A stretch of DNA of 64,000 nucleotides from Litchfieldella rifensis (GTDB lineage: Bacteria > Pseudomonadota > Gammaproteobacteria > Pseudomonadales > Halomonadaceae), in assembly GCF_042646605.1 (NCBI RefSeq), contig NZ_JBHRUG010000002.1:1-64000 (forward strand), written 5' to 3'. Both the position numbers and the translations under genes were made by a program. Below, one piece after another: positions 26,594 through 34,405 of the stretch. The first letter of the stretch is position 1. The number at the start of each line of letters is the position of its first letter. The notes beneath the pieces were generated by a model. It had not been told where the DNA came from. It worked only from the letters and a program-made list of their open reading frames with translations, and did not search any database.

Positions 26594-26822
26594 CCATGCG
26601 CCCGTCGAATGCACATTATGCCGTAACCGGGATTATGCCGAATTCTGGAGATGATTCGATCCATGCATGCTTGGTATAAGAGTGATCGGCATAATCCTGA
26701 CGTGATTGAGATGGTAAACTTCGGGACGGCAACGTTGGGCGGAGCGAGGAAGTTCGCTGCGTTTGCATCAACGTCGACTATGCGGACTTCGACCAAGCTA
26801 AGTTTAGCCAGCTCAGCGGGCC

Positions 26823-27475
26823 TCACCGAACCGTCCATCCGCCATCGGTGACAAGGTTGTGTCCTGTGATCAGCGAGGCCGCCGGTGACGCGAGGAACAC
26901 GATTGCACCGGCGATCTCGACGGGCTGTCCGAGGCGTTTTAATGCGGCGATGCGTTCGATCGTGTCCTTCCTGAGTCGAGATCGGAGAGTGCGTCGCGCG
27001 TGCCCGGTGTTTCGATGAAGGTCGGACACACGGCATTGACATGAATCCCGTATTTTCCCCATTCGACGGCAAGGCTTCGCGTCATGTGGCTGACTGCGGC
27101 CTTGGCAAGGCAATAGACAGACTCGCCGGGGAGTGCCACCAACCCCGCTTGCGAACTGACATTGATAATGTTCCCGCCCCGTCCCGCCTCTATCAGATGG
27201 CGGGCGACCCTCTGGCTGAGAAAGAAGGCCGACTTCACATTTCGTTCGATGACGCTGTCGAAGTCATCGGGTCGGGCGTTAATTGCCATGTCCGCGATGC
27301 CGCCGCCGGCGTTATTCACGAGGATGTCGATGGGGCCTGCCTCGGTGGACGCCCGGTCGATCGCCGCGAAACTGTTCTCAAGATCGGTGACATCCATGGG
27401 CCCGATGCCGCGTGCCGCTCCGGTGACAAGTGCAGTTCGGCCCTTCAGATCGAAACTAGGAAGCGCATCAGTCAT
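26823..27475 (-). pseudogene. Broken short-chain dehydrogenase/reductase
   Basis: An SDR with two lesions. After the cofactor motif TALVTGAARGIG (about residue 25) the chain jumps to MDVTDLENSF, lacking about 40 residues of the Rossmann core. Near 26972 one base is missing: the first frame runs into SDLDSGRTRSNAS and stops, while the correct continuation (KDTIERIAALKRLGQP ... VTDGGWTVR) is in the next frame to the stop at 26823. The catalytic region SSQAGLV...YCLAKAAV is intact. Its start overlaps the stop of the GH16-like gene by 4 bases, so the two were one operon. It is unlikely to be active. Confidence 0.82.
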
Positions 27476-28269
27476 GTCGGTTCTCCATAGGCTTTGATGT
27501 AGTCCACGTCGAACCAGGCGTCGCTGGCGTTCTCACGCGAGCGGCCGTCCGGAAGATCGTAGAAGTTAAGCATCAGTTGCATGGGATAGTCCGGCGACTG
27601 CCGCGTCCTCGTTACCAGCTTGCCATCGACGAAGAACTCCACGCCGGCGGGCGTCCAGTCCATCGCGTAGATGTGCCAGTCCTGCACGTTGATCCGCAAC
27701 TCGCCTTTATCCAACTCATCGCTGAGTGCGGGATCATTGATCTTCTTGATCCCGCGTCCGATCTGCGCCACGGAGCCTGAGCAGTCATGTCCGAACGCCT
27801 CGAAGACCGTGATCTCGCCTGAATGATGCTGTTCATTCCCGAAGCCGATGAGCCAGAGGGCGGCGAGATTCCAGGGATTCAGTCTTGCACGGGCCTTCAT
27901 CTCGAGCCGACAGTACCGAGGCAGGAACAGGCGTTGTTCCGGAAGCTCGCTCCGGACGATGAGCCCATCCCGAAATCGGTGCTGGCCGGTCCGGCTGCCT
28001 AATGGCCCTGCATAGTGGCCGGTCTGAAGGTTGGACACCTTCACATCACCATCGAACTCCGGGCACCACGGCTCCTGGTCGTCGGCGATAAAGAGCCGCA
28101 CCCTGCTGTCGGCTATCCGAAAACGAGCCATCCCGGCTTCAGGCGAGCTCCAATGCGGCAGATAGAAGGGAAACCACTTGCCTTGGTCCAAGCAGGGACC
28201 ATCGAAATCGTCCACGAAGATGAGGCTCCGTCCCGATTGAACGGTGTAATCTCTGCGTCTTTCGCTCAT
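27472..28269 (-). CDS. Glycoside hydrolase family 16-like protein
   Basis: 265 residues with the jelly-roll GH16 pattern: CRLEMKARARLNPWNLAALWL, then GEITVFEAFG (151-160), and YAMDWTPAGVEFFVDGKLV near 215. GH16 enzymes use E-x-D-x-(x)-E; here Glu152 and Glu157 are present but the middle Asp is Thr154. No signal peptide is seen, so it would stay in the cytoplasm, which is unusual for a beta-glucanase. GGAGAAG precedes the ATG at 28269. It lies in the cassette, divergent from the MarR gene. Activity on a glucan is doubtful; a modified-sugar hydrolase or binding protein is possible. Confidence 0.72.
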   Translation of the reverse strand: MSERRRDYTVQSGRSLIFVDDFDGPCLDQGKWFPFYLPHWSSPEAGMARFRIADSRVRLFIADDQEPWCPEFDGDVKVSNLQTGHYAGPLGSRTGQHRFRDGLIVRSELPEQRLFLPRYCRLEMKARARLNPWNLAALWLIGFGNEQHHSGEITVFEAFGHDCSGSVAQIGRGIKKINDPALSDELDKGELRINVQDWHIYAMDWTPAGVEFFVDGKLVTRTRQSPDYPMQLMLNFYDLPDGRSRENASDAWFDVDYIKAYGEPT

Positions 28270-28302
28270 GACACTTCTCCATTCGTTCCCGCGATGCTTC
28301 GT

Positions 28303-28365
28303 CATATGCGGCATATATATGCACCGTGCACATATATTGAGATTGCATTGTATGCGCAACGCATA
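28303..28365. promoter_or_regulatory. Cluster of palindromes, candidate MarR operators
   Basis: Between the GH16-like and MarR genes: GCATATATATGC (28311-28322, perfect), ATGCAC-C-GTGCAC and TATGCG-CAA-CGCATA (28351-28365, perfect). The repeated ATGCG/CGCAT and GCATAT words suggest binding sites for the cassette's own regulator. Confidence 0.5.
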
Positions 28366-28377
28366 TAAATTGCCAAC

Positions 28378-28929
28378 ATGAAACCCGAACGACTTCAGAA
28401 CCTGGTGGGGGCATTGGCCCTGAGGCTTTCCGACGAAATTGCCGAAGGCGCAGAGAGTCTTGCGCCGCGTGACGAGCCGGCGGCAGCGATTGCCCTGATC
28501 GGAAGGTCGCCCGGGTGGACGATTCGATATCTCAGTGAAGATCTCGGCCTCTCGCACGCCGCAACAGTTCGGCTGGTGGATCGCCTTGTCGGCGACGGCC
28601 TGATGATGCGCGCAAAATCAACAAAGGACGCGCGTGCGGTAGAACTTTCGCTAACTCCGGCCGGACAAGAGATCTATCAACGCATCCTAGATGCACGACA
28701 CGAGCGTCTTGCCGTCGCCTTGTCTTGCCTGTCCGATGCCGAGAAGGACGCGTTGGGCGCCATCGCCGACAAGTTGCTCGCAGCGGTCGCCAAAGGCGGT
28801 GCCTGCAGAAGCAGAATCTGCAGATTCTGCGACGTCCAAAGTTGCAAGACATGTCCGATCGATGAGGCTTTGGCGACCGCCGCGACAGCGACAGCCCTCT
28901 GTTCCCGTCGATCCGGGGCGAGCGACTGA
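28378..28929 (+). CDS. MarR-type regulator with C-terminal cysteine cluster
   Basis: 183 residues. A winged helix occupies about 35-105 (YLSEDLGLSHAATVRLVDRL, then MMRAKSTKDARAVELSLT). After the dimer helix comes a tail with five cysteines (143, 148, 151, 156, 159; C-x4-C-x2-C-x4-C-x2-C), unusual for MarR proteins, which could bind zinc or an iron-sulfur cluster, or act as a redox switch. No strong ribosome site precedes the ATG. It is divergent from the GH16-like gene and probably represses it. Its 3' end abuts the recombinase remnant. Confidence 0.8.
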   Translation: MKPERLQNLVGALALRLSDEIAEGAESLAPRDEPAAAIALIGRSPGWTIRYLSEDLGLSHAATVRLVDRLVGDGLMMRAKSTKDARAVELSLTPAGQEIYQRILDARHERLAVALSCLSDAEKDALGAIADKLLAAVAKGGACRSRICRFCDVQSCKTCPIDEALATAATATALCSRRSGASD

Positions 28930-28933
28930 GACG

Positions 28934-29201
28934 TGATGCACTGCAATATCTGGTGCGGAAGCATCGCCTCACGACATCGCGAACTTGCCCGAGCCTTGCA
29001 TGCAAACACGTCGCCCCTCACACGCTACGCCACAGTACCGCGATGGAGTTGCTGCATCACGGTGTTAATCAATCGGTGATCGCGCTCTGGTTGGGGCATG
29101 AATCCAGGAGGAAAAAGCACTCTCTCAGGTCACCAGCCCGGAAACGCATCCGGGCCGATATCGTCCAAGCGACGAACTACTCGCCTTCCTGGAGTCGCTC
29201 T
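28934..29201 (+). pseudogene. Tyrosine recombinase, C-terminal remnant
   Basis: The frame from 28934 gives DALQYLVRKHRL..., then HTLRHSTAMELLHHGVNQSVIALWLGHES, the box II region (R, H-x-x-R, H) of phage-type integrases. After GHES the catalytic tyrosine segment is deleted and the frame shifts; the normal ending (KALSQVT...GRYRPSDELLAFLESL) is read in the next frame to the TGA at 29199-29201. About the first 250 residues are missing, replaced by the MarR gene. It cannot be functional, but it marks the element that built the cassette. Confidence 0.8.
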
Positions 29202-29305
29202 GATTATGCCGAACTGCCGCATGGCCGAAACCAGGCGCACAAGTTGCCAAACTCGGCCATGCGGCATAATCCCGGTTACGGCATAATGCCTAGCCTCATG
29301 GTGCT

Positions 29306-29755
29306 TCAGGCATTCCTGGCCAGCCAGCGATCAAGCGCATTGGCGAACTCCCGCCGGTCGCCATCGCTATAGCCCTTGGGACCGCCGGTGTGTTCGCCGC
29401 TGGCGCGCAGCGTTTCCATGAAGTCGCGCATCTGGACGCGGGCGCGGATGTTGCTGCGGTCGAGCGATTCGCCACGGGTGGTCATCACCTGGGCGCCCTT
29501 GTCGATGGCTTCCATGGCCAGGGGCAGGTCCGAGGTGATCAGCAGGTCGCCCTCTTCCAGCCGTGCTACGATTTCGTGGTCGGCGGCGTCGAAACCATGG
29601 CTGACGGCCAGCGGCTTGACCCACCGCGAAGCCGGCAGCGGCACCTGATGGTTGGCGACGAACCAGGTCGGCGTGCCGGTGCGCTCGGCGGCGCGCACGA
29701 TGATGTCTCGTGCCACGCGTGGGCAGGCATCGGCATCGACCCACAGGCTAGGCAT
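29306..29755 (-). CDS. YaiI/YqxD family protein (DUF188)
   Basis: 149 residues, full length for DUF188, with VDADACP at 6-12, HGFDAADHEIVARLEEGDLLITSDLPLA (about 53-80) and RDFMETLRASGEHTGGP near 110. The aspartates form a PIN-like acidic centre, so a nuclease fold is suspected, but no activity is established for the family. GGGAGA precedes the ATG. It lies 17 bases outside the right repeat of the cassette, so it belongs to the host chromosome. Confidence 0.87.
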   Translation of the reverse strand: MPSLWVDADACPRVARDIIVRAAERTGTPTWFVANHQVPLPASRWVKPLAVSHGFDAADHEIVARLEEGDLLITSDLPLAMEAIDKGAQVMTTRGESLDRSNIRARVQMRDFMETLRASGEHTGGPKGYSDGDRREFANALDRWLARNA

Positions 29756-30239
29756 GCATGATCTCCCGGGAAAAAGGCTGGTAAGGCTGAAGGGGCGATG
29801 ATAGCATGCGCACTCCTCGCATGTGCTGACCCCACCATCGTAACGGATCGCCCTCATCAATTGCCGTCGAGTCGACGGTTCGAGGACGACGCTTTGCAGG
29901 ACGCCTGGCGATTCGCCATCAGTGTCCGGATATGTAGATGGAGCGCCCGAGTGCAGACGTTCATCGCAACGTGCACGGCGCAAACGGTCGCCACAGCGGT
30001 TCGCCGAGCGTCAGCGAGACAGGCTATGCCTGATCGATGGCGCGGTTGACGCTGGCAGTATCTGCCAGTCTCGAAGACGCGAACCGGATGCCAGGTGCGA
30101 CCGGCGTCCCAGACTCCGCTGACGGTTCCGCTCCTCTGGAGCGGGCTCGAACATGACCGTACCGAATTTCGCGTGTTTCGGGTCAGGGACGCCACCAAAC
30201 TCTGTTGCCGGTAATGACCGGCCTACCAAGGTGTGATTG
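29756..30239. other. Gene-free region, probable long helicase leader
   Basis: About 480 bases without a convincing gene between the divergent DUF188 and helicase genes. It includes a 7-bp perfect hairpin CCGCTCC-TCT-GGAGCGG at 30128-30144. DEAD-box cold-shock helicases often have long structured leaders; that role is inferred only. Confidence 0.5.
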
Positions 30240-31940
30240 ATGACCTCGACTTCTGTCGCCTCGCCGAGCTTCGGCGAACTGGCACTGCTGCCTGCCGTGC
30301 TGTCTGCCCTCGAAACCCTGGGCTACGAAACCCCCTCGCCGATTCAGGCGCAGACCATTCCGGCGTTGCTGGAAGGCCGCGACATGCTGGGCCAGGCCCA
30401 GACCGGCACCGGCAAGACCGCCGCCTTCGCCTTGCCGATCCTCTCGCGCCTCGAGCTCGGGCGTCGCGAACCGCAGGTGCTGGTGTTGGCGCCGACCCGT
30501 GAACTGGCGCAGCAGGTCGCCGTGTCGTTCACCAAGTACGGCCAGAACCTCAAGGGCCTGGAAGTCGCTACCCTGTGCGGTGGCCAGGAATATCGCGAGC
30601 AACTGGGAGCCCTCAAGCGTGGCGCCCAGGTCGTGGTCGGCACCCCCGGCCGCGTGATCGATCACCTCGACCGGGGGAGCCTCAAGCTCGAGGGGCTTTC
30701 CGCGCTGGTGCTCGACGAAGCCGACGAAATGCTGCGCATGGGCTTCATCGACGACGTCAAGCGGGTGGTCGCCGATACGCCGACCGACGCCCAGCGGGTA
30801 TTCTTCTCCGCCACCCTGCCGGCGGAAATCGAGCGCATCGTCAATCGCTACCTGGTCGACCCGGTCAAGGTCATGATCGAATCCAGCGTGGGGACCGCCG
30901 AGAGTATCGAGCAGCGCCTGGTGCGCGTCGAAGGCGGCGCCAAGCTGGAGGCCCTGTCGCGCATTCTCGAGGTCGAGCCGGTCGACGGTGCGATCGTCTT
31001 CGTGCGCACCCGGGCCGCCTGCACCACCCTGGTCGAACAGCTCACGGCACGTGGCGTCAATGCCGCTGGCCTGTCCGGCGATCTCGACCAGAGCCTGCGC
31101 GAGCGCACCATCACGCGTCTCAAGCGCGGTAAGGTCGATGTGTTGATCGCCACCGACGTGGCCGCTCGCGGCCTCGACGTGCCGCGCATCACCCACGTCA
31201 TCAACTATGACCTGCCGCAGGACAGCGAGGCCTATACGCACCGCATCGGCCGTACCGGCCGTGCCGGGCGTACTGGTATCGCAATCACCTTCGCCGGCTT
31301 CCGCGAGACCCGCAAGGTACGCTGGATGGAGCAGGCCACCGGCCAGCACATGAGCGAGATGCCGCTGCCCGACGAGAAGGCGATTCGTGCCCATCGCGAC
31401 GACGTGTTCCGTGAGCGGGTGGTCGGCGCCCTGACCGCCGGTCCCGACGAGCAGCGCAGCCTGGTCGAGCGACTGGTCGCCGAAGGCCACGATCCTGTCG
31501 AACTGGCCTGTGCCTTTGCCGCCATCGCGCGCGCCGACGAGGCGCCGATCGGCCGCCTGCCGTCGCCGCGCGCCGAACGCAACGAGCGTGCGCCTCGTGA
31601 CAGCAAGCCGCGGCGTCGTGACAGCGGTCCCAGCGAGGGCATGACGCGCTATCGCGTCGCCGTCGGCCACAAGGATGGCGTCAAGCCGGGCCAACTGGTC
31701 GGCGCGCTGGCCAACGAAGGCGGGATCGAAGGCAATCGTATCGGTCGGATCGATATCCGCAATGCCTTCTCGGTGGTCGAACTGCCCAGTTCGCTGCCGG
31801 CCTCCATCCTGGCCAAGATGGCGCGCGCCCGGGTCGCCGGTCGGCCGCTGGAGATCAGCGAAGACCACGGTGCCCCGGAACGTGCACCGCGCCGTCGCAA
31901 TGACGACGATGCACCTATCCGCCGTCGCGAACGCGCCTGA
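30240..31940 (+). CDS. deaD: DEAD-box RNA helicase of the DeaD/CsdA type
   Basis: 566 residues. Motifs in order: Q-motif (PSPIQAQTIP), AQTGTGKT, PTRELAQQ, TPGRVIDHL, VLDEADEML, SAT, IVFVRTRAA, and HRIGRTGR. A C-terminal DbpA-like RNA-binding domain (YRVAVGHKDGVKPGQLVGALANEGG, about 466-490) and a short arginine-rich tail follow. It unwinds RNA in ribosome assembly and mRNA decay, especially in the cold. ATG at 30240 with AAGGTG upstream was preferred to the adjacent TTG. A strong terminator follows. Confidence 0.92.
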   Translation: MTSTSVASPSFGELALLPAVLSALETLGYETPSPIQAQTIPALLEGRDMLGQAQTGTGKTAAFALPILSRLELGRREPQVLVLAPTRELAQQVAVSFTKYGQNLKGLEVATLCGGQEYREQLGALKRGAQVVVGTPGRVIDHLDRGSLKLEGLSALVLDEADEMLRMGFIDDVKRVVADTPTDAQRVFFSATLPAEIERIVNRYLVDPVKVMIESSVGTAESIEQRLVRVEGGAKLEALSRILEVEPVDGAIVFVRTRAACTTLVEQLTARGVNAAGLSGDLDQSLRERTITRLKRGKVDVLIATDVAARGLDVPRITHVINYDLPQDSEAYTHRIGRTGRAGRTGIAITFAGFRETRKVRWMEQATGQHMSEMPLPDEKAIRAHRDDVFRERVVGALTAGPDEQRSLVERLVAEGHDPVELACAFAAIARADEAPIGRLPSPRAERNERAPRDSKPRRRDSGPSEGMTRYRVAVGHKDGVKPGQLVGALANEGGIEGNRIGRIDIRNAFSVVELPSSLPASILAKMARARVAGRPLEISEDHGAPERAPRRRNDDDAPIRRRERA

Positions 31941-31982
31941 TCGCATCCCTACCGCCTTTCGGGCGGAAGCGGGGTCGTAACG

Positions 31983-32019
31983 ACACAGGCCGGGGACGTT
32001 CCCCGGCCTGTGTTTTTTT
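31983..32019 (+). terminator. Intrinsic terminator of deaD
   Basis: Thirteen-bp perfect stem ACACAGGCCGGGG/CCCCGGCCTGTGT with loop ACGTT, followed by a run of seven T. Confidence 0.95.
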
Positions 32020-32066
32020 ATGGGTGCCTGATACTCGAACGATCGAGAAGGGCCAAGGAGATCGGC

Positions 32067-33038
32067 ATGTGGCAGCGGTTGTCGTGGCGGGTGCGTGGCT
32101 ATCTGATCACCGGCGCCGGCGTGTTGCTGTTGTCGCCGGATGCGCTGTTCGTCAAGGACACCCAGGTGGAGGTCGCCACCTTCGTGTTCTGGCGGGCGCT
32201 CATGCTGCTGGCGGTGCTGTCGCTGGTCGCCTGGTGGCGTTACGGCAAGCGGTTGCCGTCCGCGGTGCGTGCCTGTGGCCAGGCCGCCTGGTGGTGCCCG
32301 CTGGCCTTCGCCTGCAGCGCTTGGGGGTTCGTCGCCGCCACGCGGCTGACGGCCGCCGGCAATGTGCTGGTGATCCAGAACCTGGCGCCGTTGATCGCCG
32401 GGCTGCTCGGTTTGGTCGTCTATCGCCAGCGGCTGCGCCTGCAGACCTGGGGCGTGATCGTACTGTGCGTGCTGGGGGCAAGCCTGATGGCCGCCGGCGA
32501 GGTGAGCCAGGGGCATCCCCTGGGGTTGCTGGTGGCGCTGGCGGTCCCGCTGTCGATCGCCGTCAATACTACCGTGGCCAGTGCCCAGCGCGGGGTGGAT
32601 ACCACCGTGATATTGCCGCTGGGCTGCCTGGTGATGCTGTTGCCGGCCATCGCCATGGGTGGGATGACATTGCCACCGGCAGACGACCTGCTGCGCTTGA
32701 TGCTGCTGGCGCTGGTCTTTCTGCCCGGCGCCTACCTGTTGATCCAGACTGGCCCACGCTACCTCCCGGGTGCCGAGGTCAGCCTGGTGATGTTGCTCGA
32801 GACTTTCGTCGGCACCTTGCTGGTGTGGTGGTGGCTGGGGGAGATCCCGCCACCGCTGGCCTTCGTTGGCGGTGGCGTGATCGTCATTGCCCTACTGGGT
32901 AGCGGTGGTCTGGACCTTTATCGCCAGCGGCGCAAAGTGGCGGCCGGCGCGCCGGATCCGCAGGCAGCGCTTGCCCCCGACCTTGCGTCCGAGTACGGCG
33001 ACGAGGCGGGGAAACCTCTCGGTCGCCTGGAACTCTAG
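32067..33038 (+). CDS. EamA/DMT-family transporter
   Basis: 323 residues with ten predicted membrane segments in two EamA domains and a charged cytoplasmic tail of about 35 residues. AAGGAG lies before the ATG at 32067; the longer open frame begins inside the deaD terminator and is excluded. It may export metabolites. It is convergent with the fuconate dehydratase gene, only 29 bases apart, with no terminator of its own visible. Confidence 0.85.
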   Translation: MWQRLSWRVRGYLITGAGVLLLSPDALFVKDTQVEVATFVFWRALMLLAVLSLVAWWRYGKRLPSAVRACGQAAWWCPLAFACSAWGFVAATRLTAAGNVLVIQNLAPLIAGLLGLVVYRQRLRLQTWGVIVLCVLGASLMAAGEVSQGHPLGLLVALAVPLSIAVNTTVASAQRGVDTTVILPLGCLVMLLPAIAMGGMTLPPADDLLRLMLLALVFLPGAYLLIQTGPRYLPGAEVSLVMLLETFVGTLLVWWWLGEIPPPLAFVGGGVIVIALLGSGGLDLYRQRRKVAAGAPDPQAALAPDLASEYGDEAGKPLGRLEL

Positions 33039-33067
33039 CCGGGGTACGATCCCACGGCGAAGCGGTA

Positions 33068-34369
33068 TCAGACGTTCTGCCGCCAGGCGGCACCCTCGGG
33101 ATACTGGTGACGGGTCAGGGAGTCGGCGCGCATGGTGATGCTGTAACCAGGAGCGCTCGGCACCTGATAGCGCCCATGCCGGATCACGACCGGATCGACG
33201 AAGTGCTCGTGCAGGTGATCGACGTATTCCAGTACCCGGCCCTCGAGTGAGCCGGACACGGCGATGTAGTCGAACAGCGAGACGTGCTGCACGTATTCGC
33301 ACAGGCCGACACCGCCGGCGTGGGGGCAGACCGGCACTCCGTACTTGGCTGCCAGCAGCACCACCAGGATCACTTCGTTGAGCCCACCCAGTCGGGCGGC
33401 ATCGACCTGGCAGTAGTCCAGGGCCCCGGCCTGCAGGAATTGCTTGAACATTACCCGGTTGTGGCAATGCTCGCCGCTGGCGACGCCGATGGGGGCCAGG
33501 CGGCGGCGAATCTCGGCATGGCCGAGGATATCGTCCGGACTGGTGGGTTCTTCGATCCATAACGGGGCGAACTCGGCCAGCCGGCGCATGTTGACGATCG
33601 CTTCATCGACATCCCACACCTGGTTGGCGTCCATCATCAGTGGGCGCTCCCAGCCGATTTCCTCGCGCAGGATGCGGGCGCGGCGACAGTCCTCGTCGAG
33701 ATCGCCCCCGACCTTCTGCTTGAAGTGGGTCCAGCCTTCGGCCAGGGCCTCGCGTGCCAGGTGCCGCAGCTTGTCGTCCGAATAACCCAGCCAGCCAGCC
33801 GAGGTGGTATAGGCGGGGTAGCCCTGTTGGCGCATCTCGTGTTCGCGTTCGGCCTTGCCGCTTGCCTGGCGCCGTAGCAGGGCCAGGGCTTCTTCCGGGG
33901 TCAGGGCATCGCTGACGAAACGGAAATCCAGGCAGCGCACCAAGGCTTCCGGCGACATGTCGACCAGCAGTTTCCACACCGGCTTGCCCTCGTGCTTGGC
34001 CCACAGGTCCCAGACGGCATTGACGATGGCCGCGGTAGCCAGGTGGATGACGCCCTTGTCGGGGCCCAGCCAGCGCAGTTGGCTGTCGCCACCGGTGATA
34101 TGACGCCAGAAGCCACCCATGTTTTCGGTGAGGGCCGCCAGTGGGCGGCCCTCGACCCTGGACGCCAGCGACTTGACCGCGGCGACGCAGATCTCGTTGC
34201 CGCGACCGATGGTGAAGGTCAGGCCGTGGCCCTCGAGCTCGGAATCGGTGTGCAGGATCACGTAGGTGGCGGAGTAGTCGGGGGCGGCGTTCATGGCATC
34301 CGAGCCGTCCAGCGAGCGGGAAGTGGGGAAGCGGATGTCCTTCACTTCGAGGCGCGTGATGGTGGTCAT
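33068..34369 (-). CDS. L-fuconate dehydratase (enolase superfamily)
   Basis: 433 residues, the length of L-fuconate dehydratases. The catalytic KxK is FKQKVGG (about 220), metal ligands are in MMDANQVWD, WIEEPTSPDD and SGEHCHN, and the histidine base is in VCPHAGG. The conserved VGGDLDEDCRRARI stretch is characteristic of the group. It removes water from L-fuconate to 2-keto-3-deoxy-L-fuconate and such enzymes also accept D-arabinonate. It is second in a two-gene unit after an FAH-family gene (36 bases between), which fits a D-arabinonate/L-fuconate route. GGAG precedes the ATG. Confidence 0.87.
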   Translation of the reverse strand: MTTITRLEVKDIRFPTSRSLDGSDAMNAAPDYSATYVILHTDSELEGHGLTFTIGRGNEICVAAVKSLASRVEGRPLAALTENMGGFWRHITGGDSQLRWLGPDKGVIHLATAAIVNAVWDLWAKHEGKPVWKLLVDMSPEALVRCLDFRFVSDALTPEEALALLRRQASGKAEREHEMRQQGYPAYTTSAGWLGYSDDKLRHLAREALAEGWTHFKQKVGGDLDEDCRRARILREEIGWERPLMMDANQVWDVDEAIVNMRRLAEFAPLWIEEPTSPDDILGHAEIRRRLAPIGVASGEHCHNRVMFKQFLQAGALDYCQVDAARLGGLNEVILVVLLAAKYGVPVCPHAGGVGLCEYVQHVSLFDYIAVSGSLEGRVLEYVDHLHEHFVDPVVIRHGRYQVPSAPGYSITMRADSLTRHQYPEGAAWRQNV

Positions 34370-34405
34370 GGTGCATGATCTCCTTGCGGGTGACGACGGC
34401 GGCCG

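Larger units (their letters stand above)
26051..26613. other. Gene-free stretch with REP cluster
   Basis: About 560 bases with no credible gene. It starts with purine-rich tandem repeats and then holds several REP-like palindromes. It directly precedes the left inverted repeat of the cassette at 26614. Confidence 0.7.
26614..29288. mobile_element. 2.7-kb cassette with 27-bp inverted repeats and recombinase remnant
   Basis: The 27 bases at 26614-26640 are repeated exactly, inverted, at 29262-29288. Each end also has an inward partner: GATTATGCCG at 26631 with its complement at 26687, and the same motif at 29202 with its complement at 29262, 46 and 50 bases apart. Contents: SDR pseudogene, GH16-like gene, MarR gene and the C-terminal remnant of a tyrosine recombinase. 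Paired inverted motifs next to a tyrosine recombinase end fit the termini of recombinase-in-trio type elements. Probably no longer autonomous. Confidence 0.7.

Noticed and set aside
26614..29288. Inverted repeats considered as integron attC sites or IS ends
   Set aside because: No integron-type R/L boxes and no DDE transposase; the recombinase remnant is of the tyrosine type.
30183..32516. 777-codon open frame antisense to deaD
   Set aside because: Shadow of a high-GC gene; composition follows the helicase codons and there is no motif or ribosome site.
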